A DNA stretch of 51,480 nucleotides from contig DATMNI010000352.1 in the NCBI GenBank assembly GCA_035570275.1, forward strand, positions 1-51,480. The letters run 5' to 3'. Below the pieces are notes generated by a model. The model worked only from the letters and a program-made list of their open reading frames with translations, was not told the origin of the DNA and made no database searches. The position numbers and the translations under genes are program-made. Source of the stretch: DATMNI01 sp035570275 (lineage in GTDB: Bacteria; Acidobacteriota; Terriglobia; Bryobacterales; Bryobacteraceae). This document shows positions 33,632 through 42,111 of this stretch, in pieces (within the stretch, counting starts at the first letter, position 1; each line of letters begins with the position of its first letter).

Positions 33632-34801
33632 ATGAAAGAAGCCTTGTTTCTGTTAGGCATTAGTGGACTGGCGCTAGCGCAGCCGGCGTCGCATGCATAC
33701 ATTGGAGCTGGCGGCTGTGCTTCCTCCAACTGCCATGGAAGTACCACGGCGGCGCCTGCCGGCGAAAGCCGCATTCTGGGCAACGAATACGCTATCTGGA
33801 GCACTATCGACAAGCACGCGCGTACCTACAAAGCGTTGGAAGAGGCACGGGGCAAACGCATGGCCGAAATCCTCGGCATCGCCGACGCCACGCGCGACAA
33901 GCGCTGCACTGTCTGCCATGCCGCCGGCTCGCCCGATAAGTCGCGCACCGATGGCGTCGCCTGCGAAGCCTGCCATGGTCCTGGCGAGGGCTGGCTCGGT
34001 TCGCACACTCGCCCCAACTCTCACGAGGCCAGCGTGAAGGCCGGCATGACCGACACCAAGAAGTTGGACATACGCGCCAAGACGTGTCTCGCCTGCCATC
34101 TGGGTGCCGCCGGGCAGGACGTAGACCATGAGTTGATCGCCGCCGGACATCCGGACCTGGCCTTCGAGCTCGACACATTCACCGCCGCCCAGCCCGCGCA
34201 TCACCGTGCGCCCGCTCCCAACCTGCGCCAGCGCGCCTGGGCGGTCGGGGAGGCGGTGGGTCTGGCTGAGGCCATGCGACTGGTGCAGACGCACGAAAAG
34301 TCCTGGCCCGAATACAGCGACCTGGAGTGCTATCAGTGCCACCACGATCTGCGCGCCGAAAGCTGGCGGATCCAGCGCGGGTACGCGGGCCGCAGACCGG
34401 GAACCCTGCAGATCAACACCGCGCGCCTGGAGATGGTGCGCGCCCTGGTCTCGGTGGCCGCCGGCGAGGAACGGGCCGCCTTCGATGCCGCCGCCGGCCG
34501 GCTCAGCGCCAGTTCCCCGGCTGCCTCCGCCAAGGCCATCGAGCGCATCGCCGATGCCCTGGCCGATCGCTTCCAGAAGCAGGATATCGACGCCGCAGCG
34601 GTGCTGAAGGCCGTCACCTCGAATATTCAGCGCATCGCCAACGCGGGCGTGAGCGCGGCAGAGCAGGCTACCATGACGTTGGACGCGCTCGGTTCCAGGC
34701 CGGACGCCACCAAGCCACTCTACGACTATCTGGAGCATCCGTCGGTATATCGCCCCAACGAGTTCGCCGCTATGTTCCAAAAAGCTGCCGCCAACCAATG
34801 A
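33632..34801 (+). CDS. Cytochrome c554-like multiheme protein
   Basis: A 389-residue protein (a GTG at 33623 would add three residues). A signal peptide (MKEALFLLGISGLALAQ) leads to a cytochrome c554-type domain: 'GAGGCASSNCHG' with an unusual CX4CH heme site, then 'NEYAIWSTIDKHARTYKAL' as in c554 proteins. Four CXXCH sites follow: CTVCH, CEACH, CLACH and CYQCH, making five hemes. Extra His residues (HELIAAGHPDL, AHHRAP) can serve as distal ligands. The C-terminal 150 residues are helical and heme-free. Probable soluble periplasmic shuttle between the inner-membrane decaheme protein and the outer-membrane complex. About 33 bases separate it from the kinase; its stop overlaps the barrel gene (ATGA at 34798). 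Confidence 0.87.
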   Translation: MKEALFLLGISGLALAQPASHAYIGAGGCASSNCHGSTTAAPAGESRILGNEYAIWSTIDKHARTYKALEEARGKRMAEILGIADATRDKRCTVCHAAGSPDKSRTDGVACEACHGPGEGWLGSHTRPNSHEASVKAGMTDTKKLDIRAKTCLACHLGAAGQDVDHELIAAGHPDLAFELDTFTAAQPAHHRAPAPNLRQRAWAVGEAVGLAEAMRLVQTHEKSWPEYSDLECYQCHHDLRAESWRIQRGYAGRRPGTLQINTARLEMVRALVSVAAGEERAAFDAAAGRLSASSPAASAKAIERIADALADRFQKQDIDAAAVLKAVTSNIQRIANAGVSAAEQATMTLDALGSRPDATKPLYDYLEHPSVYRPNEFAAMFQKAAANQ

Positions 34802-36795
34802 AGCCTGCCACTGCGATTCTGCTGCTCGCCGTGCCGCTGTGCGGGCAGCGCGCTCAGTTAGCGCACAAGGGCCGTCAGCCCGAGACCGGCAGAGCCGTGC
34901 CTGCCGAACCGCTGCGCAAGCTGCCGCGCCGCGGCGTGGCGACAGCGCTGGCGGCCACCTCCACGTCGCCGGAGCGCCCCATGCAGGCGGCGCCCGCACT
35001 GTCTGAAGACCGCGTACGGTCGCTGGTGCGCGGCTCCGTCACACCACTACCTGCCGCACCGCCGGTGATGGAACTGGCGCGCACGCTACCGCGCCTGATG
35101 CCCGCCGCGCCCGCGGTTGCCGGTGTTCCGGCCACGGTGAAGGCCGAGTCCATCCGCAATCGCTGGAGCTATCGGTGGAAGATTTTCCCGAGTCCGCCAT
35201 GGCGCCGGTACAACGATAAGACGCTGGACGCGATCTACGCCACATCCCGCTACTGGGACCCGTTCAACCGCAACACCATCAAGGGCGACTACCCCGTGAT
35301 GGGGCGAAAACTCTTCTTCGCGTTTACCGGCACGAGCGATACCACAACCGAGCTGCGCCGCATTCCGGTGCCTTCGCAGGCGAGTTCCGCCGACCCTGGA
35401 GAGTTCGGATTCTTCGGGCGCGGCGAGCAGTTCGCCATCCAGCAGAACTTCCGCTTCAGTTTCGATCTCTTCGGCGGCGCCGCCGGCTTCAAGCCCGTGG
35501 ACTTCGAAGTCAAGATTACGCCGGAGTTCAACATCAACTACACGCTGGCCCGCGAGAACGGCCTGATCTCGGTTGACGTCGCTAACGGCATCCGGCGCAC
35601 CGACACCAATATCGGCATGCAGGAGATGTACTTCGAGAAACGGCTATGGGCCAACAAGTCGTATTTCGATTTCACGTCCGTGCGCGTCGGCATACAGCGT
35701 TTCACCAGCGATTTCCGCGGCTTCATTTTCAGCGACGAGCAACCTGGAGCGCGCCTCTTCGGCACCTTCCATAACAATGTATTCCAATACAATCTGGCAT
35801 ACTTCAACATGCTGGAGAAGGATACCAACAGCGGCCTGAACCGCTGGCGCTCGCGCCGTCAGCAGGTCTACGCCGCCAATCTTTATTGGAGCGATTTCCT
35901 GACCAAGGGCTACACGCTGAACTTCAGCACCCTCTACAACCACGATCAGCCCACCTTCCTGGTCGATAAGAACGGCTTCCTGGTGCGCCCCGCGCCGATT
36001 GGGTTCCCCCTGCCGCACAAGATCAGCGCCGGATACGCCGGCGTTTCTGGAGACGGCCACATCAAGCGCTTCACCGTGTCGCACGCCTTCTACGAGGCAT
36101 TCGGGCGGGACACATCGAACCCGATCACGGCCAAACCGGAGCACATCAACGCGCAACTTGCCAGCTTCGAACTCGGCTACGAGAAGGACTGGATGGAGTT
36201 CAAAGCCTCGGCCTTCTACACATCCGGCGACAGGAAGCTCAACGACGGGCATGCCAATGGCTTCGACGGCATCGTGCCCAACCAGCAGTTCGCCGGCGGC
36301 GGCTTCCTCGGCAACCCGTCGCTGGCCGACCGCGGCCTGCTCAATAATGCTTTCGCCGGCGGCGGCATCAACTTCCTGAATCGCGAAGCCGTCCCGCTCT
36401 CCGGCACCGCGCTGATTCTTTTCGGGCCGAATAGTCTAATGCCCACAATGCGTGCCGGCCTGTTCGAAGGCCAGGCCAACTTCGTGAACCCGGGCATCCT
36501 GCTCTTCAACGCTGCCTTCAACGCCAAAATCACTCCAAAGCTGCGCGGGATCGTCAACGTAAACTGGGCGAAGTTCGTGCGCACGGAGATCCTGGAGACG
36601 GTGCTCTTCCAGAGCCACATCCATCACGCCATCGGGCTGGACACCGGCATTGGCGTGCAGTATCGCCCATTGCTGAGCGACAACCTTACCGTCACCGCCG
36701 GCGTCGGCACGCTGGCTCCCGGGCGCGGGTTCAAGGATCTTTACACGGGTAGGACGCTGTTCTCCGCGTTCGTCAATTTAAGGATGGTCTTCTAA
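34798..36795 (+). CDS. Outer-membrane beta-barrel (porin-cytochrome partner)
   Basis: A 665-residue protein. A short signal peptide (MKPATAILLLAVPLCGQ) and a Pro/Ala-rich segment (about 18-120) precede a long beta-barrel with alternating aromatic strands (for example KLFFAFTG, FRFSFDLFGG, YTLNFSTLYN) and a last residue Phe (VNLRMVF), the outer-membrane assembly signal. It resembles the large barrels that sheathe multiheme cytochromes in MtrB/porin-cytochrome systems in size and position only; no CXXC of MtrB type was seen near the N-terminus. Genes for a periplasmic cytochrome and a secreted decaheme cytochrome flank it with overlapping codons, which is the main evidence for its role. Start chosen at 34798 from the ATGA overlap and the signal peptide. 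Confidence 0.8.
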   Translation: MKPATAILLLAVPLCGQRAQLAHKGRQPETGRAVPAEPLRKLPRRGVATALAATSTSPERPMQAAPALSEDRVRSLVRGSVTPLPAAPPVMELARTLPRLMPAAPAVAGVPATVKAESIRNRWSYRWKIFPSPPWRRYNDKTLDAIYATSRYWDPFNRNTIKGDYPVMGRKLFFAFTGTSDTTTELRRIPVPSQASSADPGEFGFFGRGEQFAIQQNFRFSFDLFGGAAGFKPVDFEVKITPEFNINYTLARENGLISVDVANGIRRTDTNIGMQEMYFEKRLWANKSYFDFTSVRVGIQRFTSDFRGFIFSDEQPGARLFGTFHNNVFQYNLAYFNMLEKDTNSGLNRWRSRRQQVYAANLYWSDFLTKGYTLNFSTLYNHDQPTFLVDKNGFLVRPAPIGFPLPHKISAGYAGVSGDGHIKRFTVSHAFYEAFGRDTSNPITAKPEHINAQLASFELGYEKDWMEFKASAFYTSGDRKLNDGHANGFDGIVPNQQFAGGGFLGNPSLADRGLLNNAFAGGGINFLNREAVPLSGTALILFGPNSLMPTMRAGLFEGQANFVNPGILLFNAAFNAKITPKLRGIVNVNWAKFVRTEILETVLFQSHIHHAIGLDTGIGVQYRPLLSDNLTVTAGVGTLAPGRGFKDLYTGRTLFSAFVNLRMVF

Positions 36796-39700
36796 TGCAT
36801 CCGACTCGCAGTGGCGGGGCTTGCTTCAGTTTGCCCCGGGCATTCGCCATTCTGTGTCCCCTCATCTTCGCGCCGGCGGCCTTCGCCCAGTGCGATTCCG
36901 CGAAGTGTCACGTGGGTATCGAGCCCATGCACATTTCTCCCGCCGCTCAATCGGATTGCGTGGTCTGCCACGGCGGGCGGGCCGACACCACCGATAAACT
37001 CAGCGCGCACGTGGCGCCGCACAATCGCGCCCTCTTTAGCAGCACCGCCAATCCATCGCGCAGCTATGCCGCGCTGAACCAGGAGCCTCCCGAATTCGTC
37101 CGCTTCATCAACCCCGGCGACCTGCGCATCGCCGACCAGACCTGCGGCAAAAGCAATTGCCACGCAGCGATCGTTACTAAAGTTCGCAGCAGCATGATGA
37201 CTCACGGCGCCTTCCTTTGGGGCGCGGCTCTCTACAACAACGGCGCCTTCCCGCTGAAGCGCGCGGTCTTCGGCGAAAGCTATTCGCGCACCGGCGTCTC
37301 GCAGAAACTGACTGCCGATCCGGCGCCCACGCCCGTCGAAATGAAGTTGAAGGGCTGGCTTCCCGAGCTTTGGCCGTTGCCGCAATTCGAAGCCACCCAG
37401 CCCGGCAATACCCTGCGCGTCTTTGAGCGCGGCGACGACCGCCTGAGCAATCGCGGCTTCGGCACCCTCACCCGCACGGACCCGGTCTTCCAGGGATTGC
37501 AGCGCACGCGCCTGTTCGATCCGCTGCTCTACTTCCTCGGCACCAACGATCAACCCGGCGACTACCGCAGCTCCGGCTGCACCGCCTGCCACGTGGTATA
37601 CGCCAACGATCGCGACCCTGCGCACTCCGGCCACTATGCCGCCAGCGGGCACCTCGGCTACAGTTCCACCGCGGACCCCACCATCAAGAAGAACGAAGAA
37701 GGCCACCCCATCCAGCACCGCCTGACACGCTCCATTCCCTCCAGCCAGTGCGTGGTCTGCCACATCCATCCCGGCACCTCCTACGCGTCGCAGTATTACG
37801 GCTACATGTGGTGGGACAACGAAACCGATGGCGACCGCATGTATCCCGCGAAAACCAAGACCTGGAAGCCCGCCGATGCCGCCGTTTCCCTGCTTCGCAA
37901 TCCCGAAGCCGCTTCGCTTAAGGGCAACTGGAGCGATCCTGCGTTTTTGCGCAACGTGCGCGACGTGAACAAGGATAACAAGCAGACGCAGTTCGCCGAC
38001 TTCAATGGCCACGGCTGGATCTATCGCGCCGTCTATAAGCACGACCGCAAAGGCAACTGGCTGGACAAGGACGATAACAAAGTCGATTTTAAGGATCCCC
38101 AAAAATTCGATAAAGCCGTCCACCTGGCCGATATTCACCTGGACAAGGGGATGCACTGCGTCGATTGCCACTTCGAGCAGGATAGCCACGGCGATGGGCA
38201 CTTATACGGCGAGGCCCGCGCCGCCGTCGAAGTCGATTGCGTGGATTGCCACGGCTCGATACGTGCCCGCGCCACCTTGAAGACGTCGAACAGCGCTGCC
38301 CCGGACGGTGGCCGCGATCTGTCTATCCTGCGCACGCCGTTCGGCACGCGCCGCTTCGAGTATGTGGGCGGCAAGCTGATCCAGCGATCGATGATGGAGG
38401 AGAACGTGGAGTGGCCGGTCTCGCAGGTGCTGGATTCGATTACGCCCGGCTCCGCAAATTACAACGAAAAAGCGCGCCTCGCCAAGACGATACAGCGCGA
38501 TGGCGGGACGTGGGGCAGCACGGGGGGCAGCACCGCCGCGCCCGAGATGCTGGCGCACAGTGACGAGCGCATGTCCTGCTACGCCTGCCATACCTCGTGG
38601 ATGACCAGTTGTTTTGGCTGCCACCTTTCGATGAAGAGCAACGCCAACCGTACCAACCTCCACAACGAGGGCGACGAGGCCACCAGGAATTACACCAGCT
38701 ACAACTTTCAGGTGCTGCGCGACGATGTCTTCATGCTCGGCCTGGATAGCACGGCGAAGAAGAACAAGATCGCGCCCGTGCGCAGTTCCAGCGCCGTGGT
38801 AGTGAGTTCGCAAAACGCTAACCGCGAGTGGATTTATCACCAGGAGCAGACCATCTCCAGCGAAGGCTACAGCGGCCAGGCGTTCAATCCCCACTACCCG
38901 CACACGGTGCGCACGAAGGAGACGCGCACCTGCACGGATTGCCATGTCTCGCGCGAGAACGATAACAACGCGTGGATGGCGCAGCTTCTGCTGCAAGGCA
39001 CCAGCTTCGTCAACTTCTTGGGCCGTTACGCCTATGTGGGCGAGGGCGGTCATGGCTTCGAGGCGGTCGCGGTTACCGAACACGACGAGCCTCAGGCCGT
39101 GATCGGCAGCTATCTGCACAAGCTTGCCTATCCTGAAAACTTCGCGCGCTTCGCCCAGGGCCGGCAACTTACCGAGGCCTACGAGCACGGTGGCAACACG
39201 CTCAGCCTGCAGCAGCGCGGCGAATATCTATATGCGGCCAAAGGCAATGATGGCGTCGCCGTCTACGATATCGCCAACATCGACAACAAAGGCTTCGCCG
39301 AACGTGTGGTGACCGCCCCCGTGTCGCCCATCGGCCAGCGCTTCTCCGTCAAGACCAAGGACGCCCGCTGGATCGCCTCACCGACCACTCTCGCCGTCGA
39401 CCCGGCGCGCCGGCGCAATCCCGAAAACGAAGAGCAGCCCATCCATTTGCTCTACGCCTTCCTCTATGTCGCCGACGCGCAGGAAGGCCTGATCCTGATT
39501 AACGCCGCCACGCTGCTGGATGGCGACCCGCGCAACAACTTCCTGAAGCCCGCCGTCACCTTCAATCCCGATGGCGTGCTCAACGGGGCGACGTTTGTGG
39601 TTACCGCCGGCAACTACGCCTATGTCTCCTGCGACCGCGGCGTCGTCATCGTGAACATCGATAATCCGATGAAGCCGGAGGTGGTCTCCGTGATCCCGCT

Positions 39701-40307
39701 GAAGGGCGCGGGGCATACGGCCATTCAGTTCCGCTACCTGTTCGCGCTCGATGCCGAAGGCCTCAAGGTGATCGACATCACCGACGTGAAAAGGCCCGCC
39801 GTCAAGACCGCGGTGCCGTTGACCGAGGCGCACGATATCTACATCGCCCGTACGTACGCCTACGTCGCGGCCGGCGCAAAGGGGCTCGGCATCATCGACG
39901 TCGAACGGCCCGAGCAACCCGGCACCCCAAAGTTCTGCACGCTGGTCAGCGATGCCCGTGCCGTGCGCATCGGCATGACCAACGCCAGCGCGTTCGCCTA
40001 TGTCGCCGATGGCAGGAACGGCCTGCGCATTCTGCAACTGATGTCGCCCGCCCGCACCGAAGGCCTGTGGGGATTCAGTCCCGAGCCCGAGCCGGAACTA
40101 ATTGCCACGTACAAGACGAAGGGCGAGGCCATCGCGCTCTCCAAGGGCTTGGACCGCGACCGCGCCGTCGATGAGAGCGGCAATCAGCTGGCCGTCTTCG
40201 GACGCCGCGGCGCGCGCCCGTTCCGCCTGGACGAAATGCAAAAACTTTACCTGCGCAACGGCCAGCTCTACACCGTGACCAACACCCCTCCCGGGAGGCC
40301 CCAATGA
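36795..40307 (+). CDS. Secreted decaheme cytochrome c fused to LVIVD beta-propeller
   Basis: A 1170-residue protein with a signal peptide (AFAILCPLIFAPAAFAQ, to about residue 32). The heme part (33-720) has ten sites: CDSAKCH (CX4CH), CVVCH, CGKSNCH (CX4CH), CTACH, CVVCH, CVDCH, CVDCH, CYACH, CFGCH and CTDCH. The C-terminal part (about 740-1130) has repeated strands of the LVIVD type: EYLYAAKGNDGVAVYDIAN, AFLYVADAQEGLILINA, NYAYVSCDRGVVIVNI, YLFALDAEGLKVIDI, TYAYVAAGAKGLGIIDV and AFAYVADGRNGLRILQL, expected to form a beta-propeller. No lipobox was seen, so it is periplasmic or exported through or onto the barrel encoded just upstream (TAATG overlap at 36793-36797). Likely the terminal cytochrome that meets an external donor or acceptor, with the propeller giving surface or partner binding. 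Confidence 0.88.
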   Translation: MHPTRSGGACFSLPRAFAILCPLIFAPAAFAQCDSAKCHVGIEPMHISPAAQSDCVVCHGGRADTTDKLSAHVAPHNRALFSSTANPSRSYAALNQEPPEFVRFINPGDLRIADQTCGKSNCHAAIVTKVRSSMMTHGAFLWGAALYNNGAFPLKRAVFGESYSRTGVSQKLTADPAPTPVEMKLKGWLPELWPLPQFEATQPGNTLRVFERGDDRLSNRGFGTLTRTDPVFQGLQRTRLFDPLLYFLGTNDQPGDYRSSGCTACHVVYANDRDPAHSGHYAASGHLGYSSTADPTIKKNEEGHPIQHRLTRSIPSSQCVVCHIHPGTSYASQYYGYMWWDNETDGDRMYPAKTKTWKPADAAVSLLRNPEAASLKGNWSDPAFLRNVRDVNKDNKQTQFADFNGHGWIYRAVYKHDRKGNWLDKDDNKVDFKDPQKFDKAVHLADIHLDKGMHCVDCHFEQDSHGDGHLYGEARAAVEVDCVDCHGSIRARATLKTSNSAAPDGGRDLSILRTPFGTRRFEYVGGKLIQRSMMEENVEWPVSQVLDSITPGSANYNEKARLAKTIQRDGGTWGSTGGSTAAPEMLAHSDERMSCYACHTSWMTSCFGCHLSMKSNANRTNLHNEGDEATRNYTSYNFQVLRDDVFMLGLDSTAKKNKIAPVRSSSAVVVSSQNANREWIYHQEQTISSEGYSGQAFNPHYPHTVRTKETRTCTDCHVSRENDNNAWMAQLLLQGTSFVNFLGRYAYVGEGGHGFEAVAVTEHDEPQAVIGSYLHKLAYPENFARFAQGRQLTEAYEHGGNTLSLQQRGEYLYAAKGNDGVAVYDIANIDNKGFAERVVTAPVSPIGQRFSVKTKDARWIASPTTLAVDPARRRNPENEEQPIHLLYAFLYVADAQEGLILINAATLLDGDPRNNFLKPAVTFNPDGVLNGATFVVTAGNYAYVSCDRGVVIVNIDNPMKPEVVSVIPLKGAGHTAIQFRYLFALDAEGLKVIDITDVKRPAVKTAVPLTEAHDIYIARTYAYVAAGAKGLGIIDVERPEQPGTPKFCTLVSDARAVRIGMTNASAFAYVADGRNGLRILQLMSPARTEGLWGFSPEPEPELIATYKTKGEAIALSKGLDRDRAVDESGNQLAVFGRRGARPFRLDEMQKLYLRNGQLYTVTNTPPGRPQ

Positions 40308-41995
40308 GAATCTTCGCCCTGGCGCTTTTACCCCTGACGCTTGGCGCGCAGCCCGCGATTCTCACCGAACTGCGGAACGGCGTGACCCGCGCAGTCGTAC
40401 TGCATCGTTCCGGCGACGCCGTCACCGATGAGATGCCCGCCCAGCGCGGCGAGGCCTTGACTGTGCAGGGTTCGGGCTTCACAGACGGCGCTCAAATCCT
40501 CATCGCCGGATCACCCGCCGATACTACCTTGATCGACGACACGACCGCGCAGTTCGTTCTGCCCGCGGAAGTTGGCGGGAGCTTCGTCGAAATAGCCGTC
40601 GCCGATGGCAATGCCGCGTCGCTGCCCGTGGACGGCGCCACCGACCCCGTCCAACTCACCGCCGCCGAAGTGCAGACTATCGCGATGACGGCTGCGAACC
40701 TGGCCGATGGTCTGAGATTCGCGGTCGTCATCGTGGACCGTGCCGGCCGCGTGCTGGCGGTCTACCGCCGGCCCGGCGCCACCTCCGTCGAAATCGAAAA
40801 GGCCCTGTCCCTGGCCCGCACCGGAGCCTTCTTCAGCAATAGGGGAACGCCCTTGACTTCGCGAACGGTGCGTTCGATCAGCCGCGTCAACTTTCCGGAA
40901 GGCATTCCCAATCAGCCATCCGGCGCGCTGTTCGGCATCGAAAACACCAATCGGGGTTGCGATTTCAACGTCGCCTATCTGCCCAACCAGTCCTACCCGC
41001 CGCAGAAGAACGTGGCTGCCACCGGATTCAGCCAGGGGATCGCGACCGTGCCAGGCGGCTTTCCGCTTTTCCGCAATGGCTCCGACGTGATCGGCGGTAT
41101 CGGCGTCGCCGGCCTGGATACCGACGACCAGGATGAGTCCGTCGCGGCGCGGGCGGCCATCGGGACAGGTTTCTCTTTCGCTCCTCTTCCCGACCCCGGC
41201 GCCGTGTACATCGATGGCTTCCGCCTTCCCGCCATCGTAATGCCGCCTGTTCCTACCACGCCCGCATCCACCCCCGGCGTCACACCCGACATCGCGCCGC
41301 GCAATGGCAACGCCGCGCCCGATGGCTGGCTGGCGGGCCCGCTGGCCAGTTCGACGCTCAGCGTCGCCGACGTGCAAAACATCGTGCAGAACGCGATCGC
41401 TCGCGCCAGCGCCACGCGCGCCGCCATCCGCCTGCCGCTCGGCAGCCGCACCCGCATGGTGATCTCCGTCGCCGATCTCAACGGCAACATCCTGGCGCTG
41501 TACCGCATGCCCGACGCGACCATCTTCTCTATCGACGTGGCCCTCACCAAAGCGCGTAACGTAGTCTACTTCTCCGGCCCCAATCGCGATCCGCGCGATT
41601 TGCCCGGCGTGCCCATGGGGACTTCGGTCACCAACCGCACCATCGGCTTCGCCTCGCAGACCTACTACCCCTCGGGCATCTTCAACACCAAGCCTGGCCC
41701 GTTCGCCGATATGTACAACGCCGACATCGCCAACCCGTGTACGCAGGGCCACCAGCCGGCCGACCCCAATCATCAGTCCGGCATCGTGTTCTTCCCCGGT
41801 TCCGCCCCGCTCTACCGCAACGGCCAGATGGTTGGCGGCCTCGGGGTCTCCGGCGACGGCGTGGAGCAGGACGATTACGTGACCTCCGGCGGCGCTCAGG
41901 GCTACGAAGCCCCCGACGCCCTCCGCGCCGATCAGGTTATACTGCGCGGCGTAAGATTGCCGTACTGGAAGTTCCCGCGCAATCCCGAGCAGTAA
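40304..41995 (+). CDS. Secreted TIG/IPT protein with two GlcG/HbpS-like domains
   Basis: A 563-residue protein with a signal peptide (MRIFALALLPLTLGAQ). A short TIG-like beta domain (about 45-105; GEALTVQGSGFTDGAQILI) is followed by two GlcG/HbpS-like domains. The first (about 115-310) begins LTAAEVQTIAMTAANLAD with 'FAVVIVDRAGRVLAVYRRPG' and GGIGVAG; the second (about 355-555) begins LSVADVQNIVQNAIARA with 'VISVADLNGNILALYRMPD' and GGLGVSG. HbpS of this family binds heme and reacts to redox stress in Streptomyces. Here it is the last gene of the cytochrome operon (ATGA overlap at 40304), so binding of heme or of a reduced small molecule at the cell surface is plausible but unproven. Confidence 0.8.
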   Translation: MRIFALALLPLTLGAQPAILTELRNGVTRAVVLHRSGDAVTDEMPAQRGEALTVQGSGFTDGAQILIAGSPADTTLIDDTTAQFVLPAEVGGSFVEIAVADGNAASLPVDGATDPVQLTAAEVQTIAMTAANLADGLRFAVVIVDRAGRVLAVYRRPGATSVEIEKALSLARTGAFFSNRGTPLTSRTVRSISRVNFPEGIPNQPSGALFGIENTNRGCDFNVAYLPNQSYPPQKNVAATGFSQGIATVPGGFPLFRNGSDVIGGIGVAGLDTDDQDESVAARAAIGTGFSFAPLPDPGAVYIDGFRLPAIVMPPVPTTPASTPGVTPDIAPRNGNAAPDGWLAGPLASSTLSVADVQNIVQNAIARASATRAAIRLPLGSRTRMVISVADLNGNILALYRMPDATIFSIDVALTKARNVVYFSGPNRDPRDLPGVPMGTSVTNRTIGFASQTYYPSGIFNTKPGPFADMYNADIANPCTQGHQPADPNHQSGIVFFPGSAPLYRNGQMVGGLGVSGDGVEQDDYVTSGGAQGYEAPDALRADQVILRGVRLPYWKFPRNPEQ

Positions 41996-42111
41996 GCCGG
42001 TGAAGCCAGCGGCAGCAGCGTCAATTCAGTCGCGACCGCGGCAGTCAGGAGAAGAATATGTCTGGGACGCGCCAAACAGACGCGCATGGAATGGCTCCAG
42101 GCCGAAACGGC
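41996..42111. other. Convergent intergenic region
   Basis: 116 bases between the operon end and a convergent gene. It holds a small hairpin GCCG-AAA-CGGC (about 42101-42111) and a direct repeat of GACGCGC (about 42067 and 42085). A terminator function is possible but weakly supported. Confidence 0.25.

Noticed and set aside
34327..34797. Upstream extension of the outer-membrane barrel frame
   Set aside because: It overlaps the c554-like gene in another frame; the ATGA overlap and signal peptide place the start at 34798.
36792..38201. Long minus-strand frame opposite the decaheme-LVIVD gene
   Set aside because: Its composition (Gly/Ala/Val/His-rich) is the shadow of a high-G+C gene; no start signal or domain.
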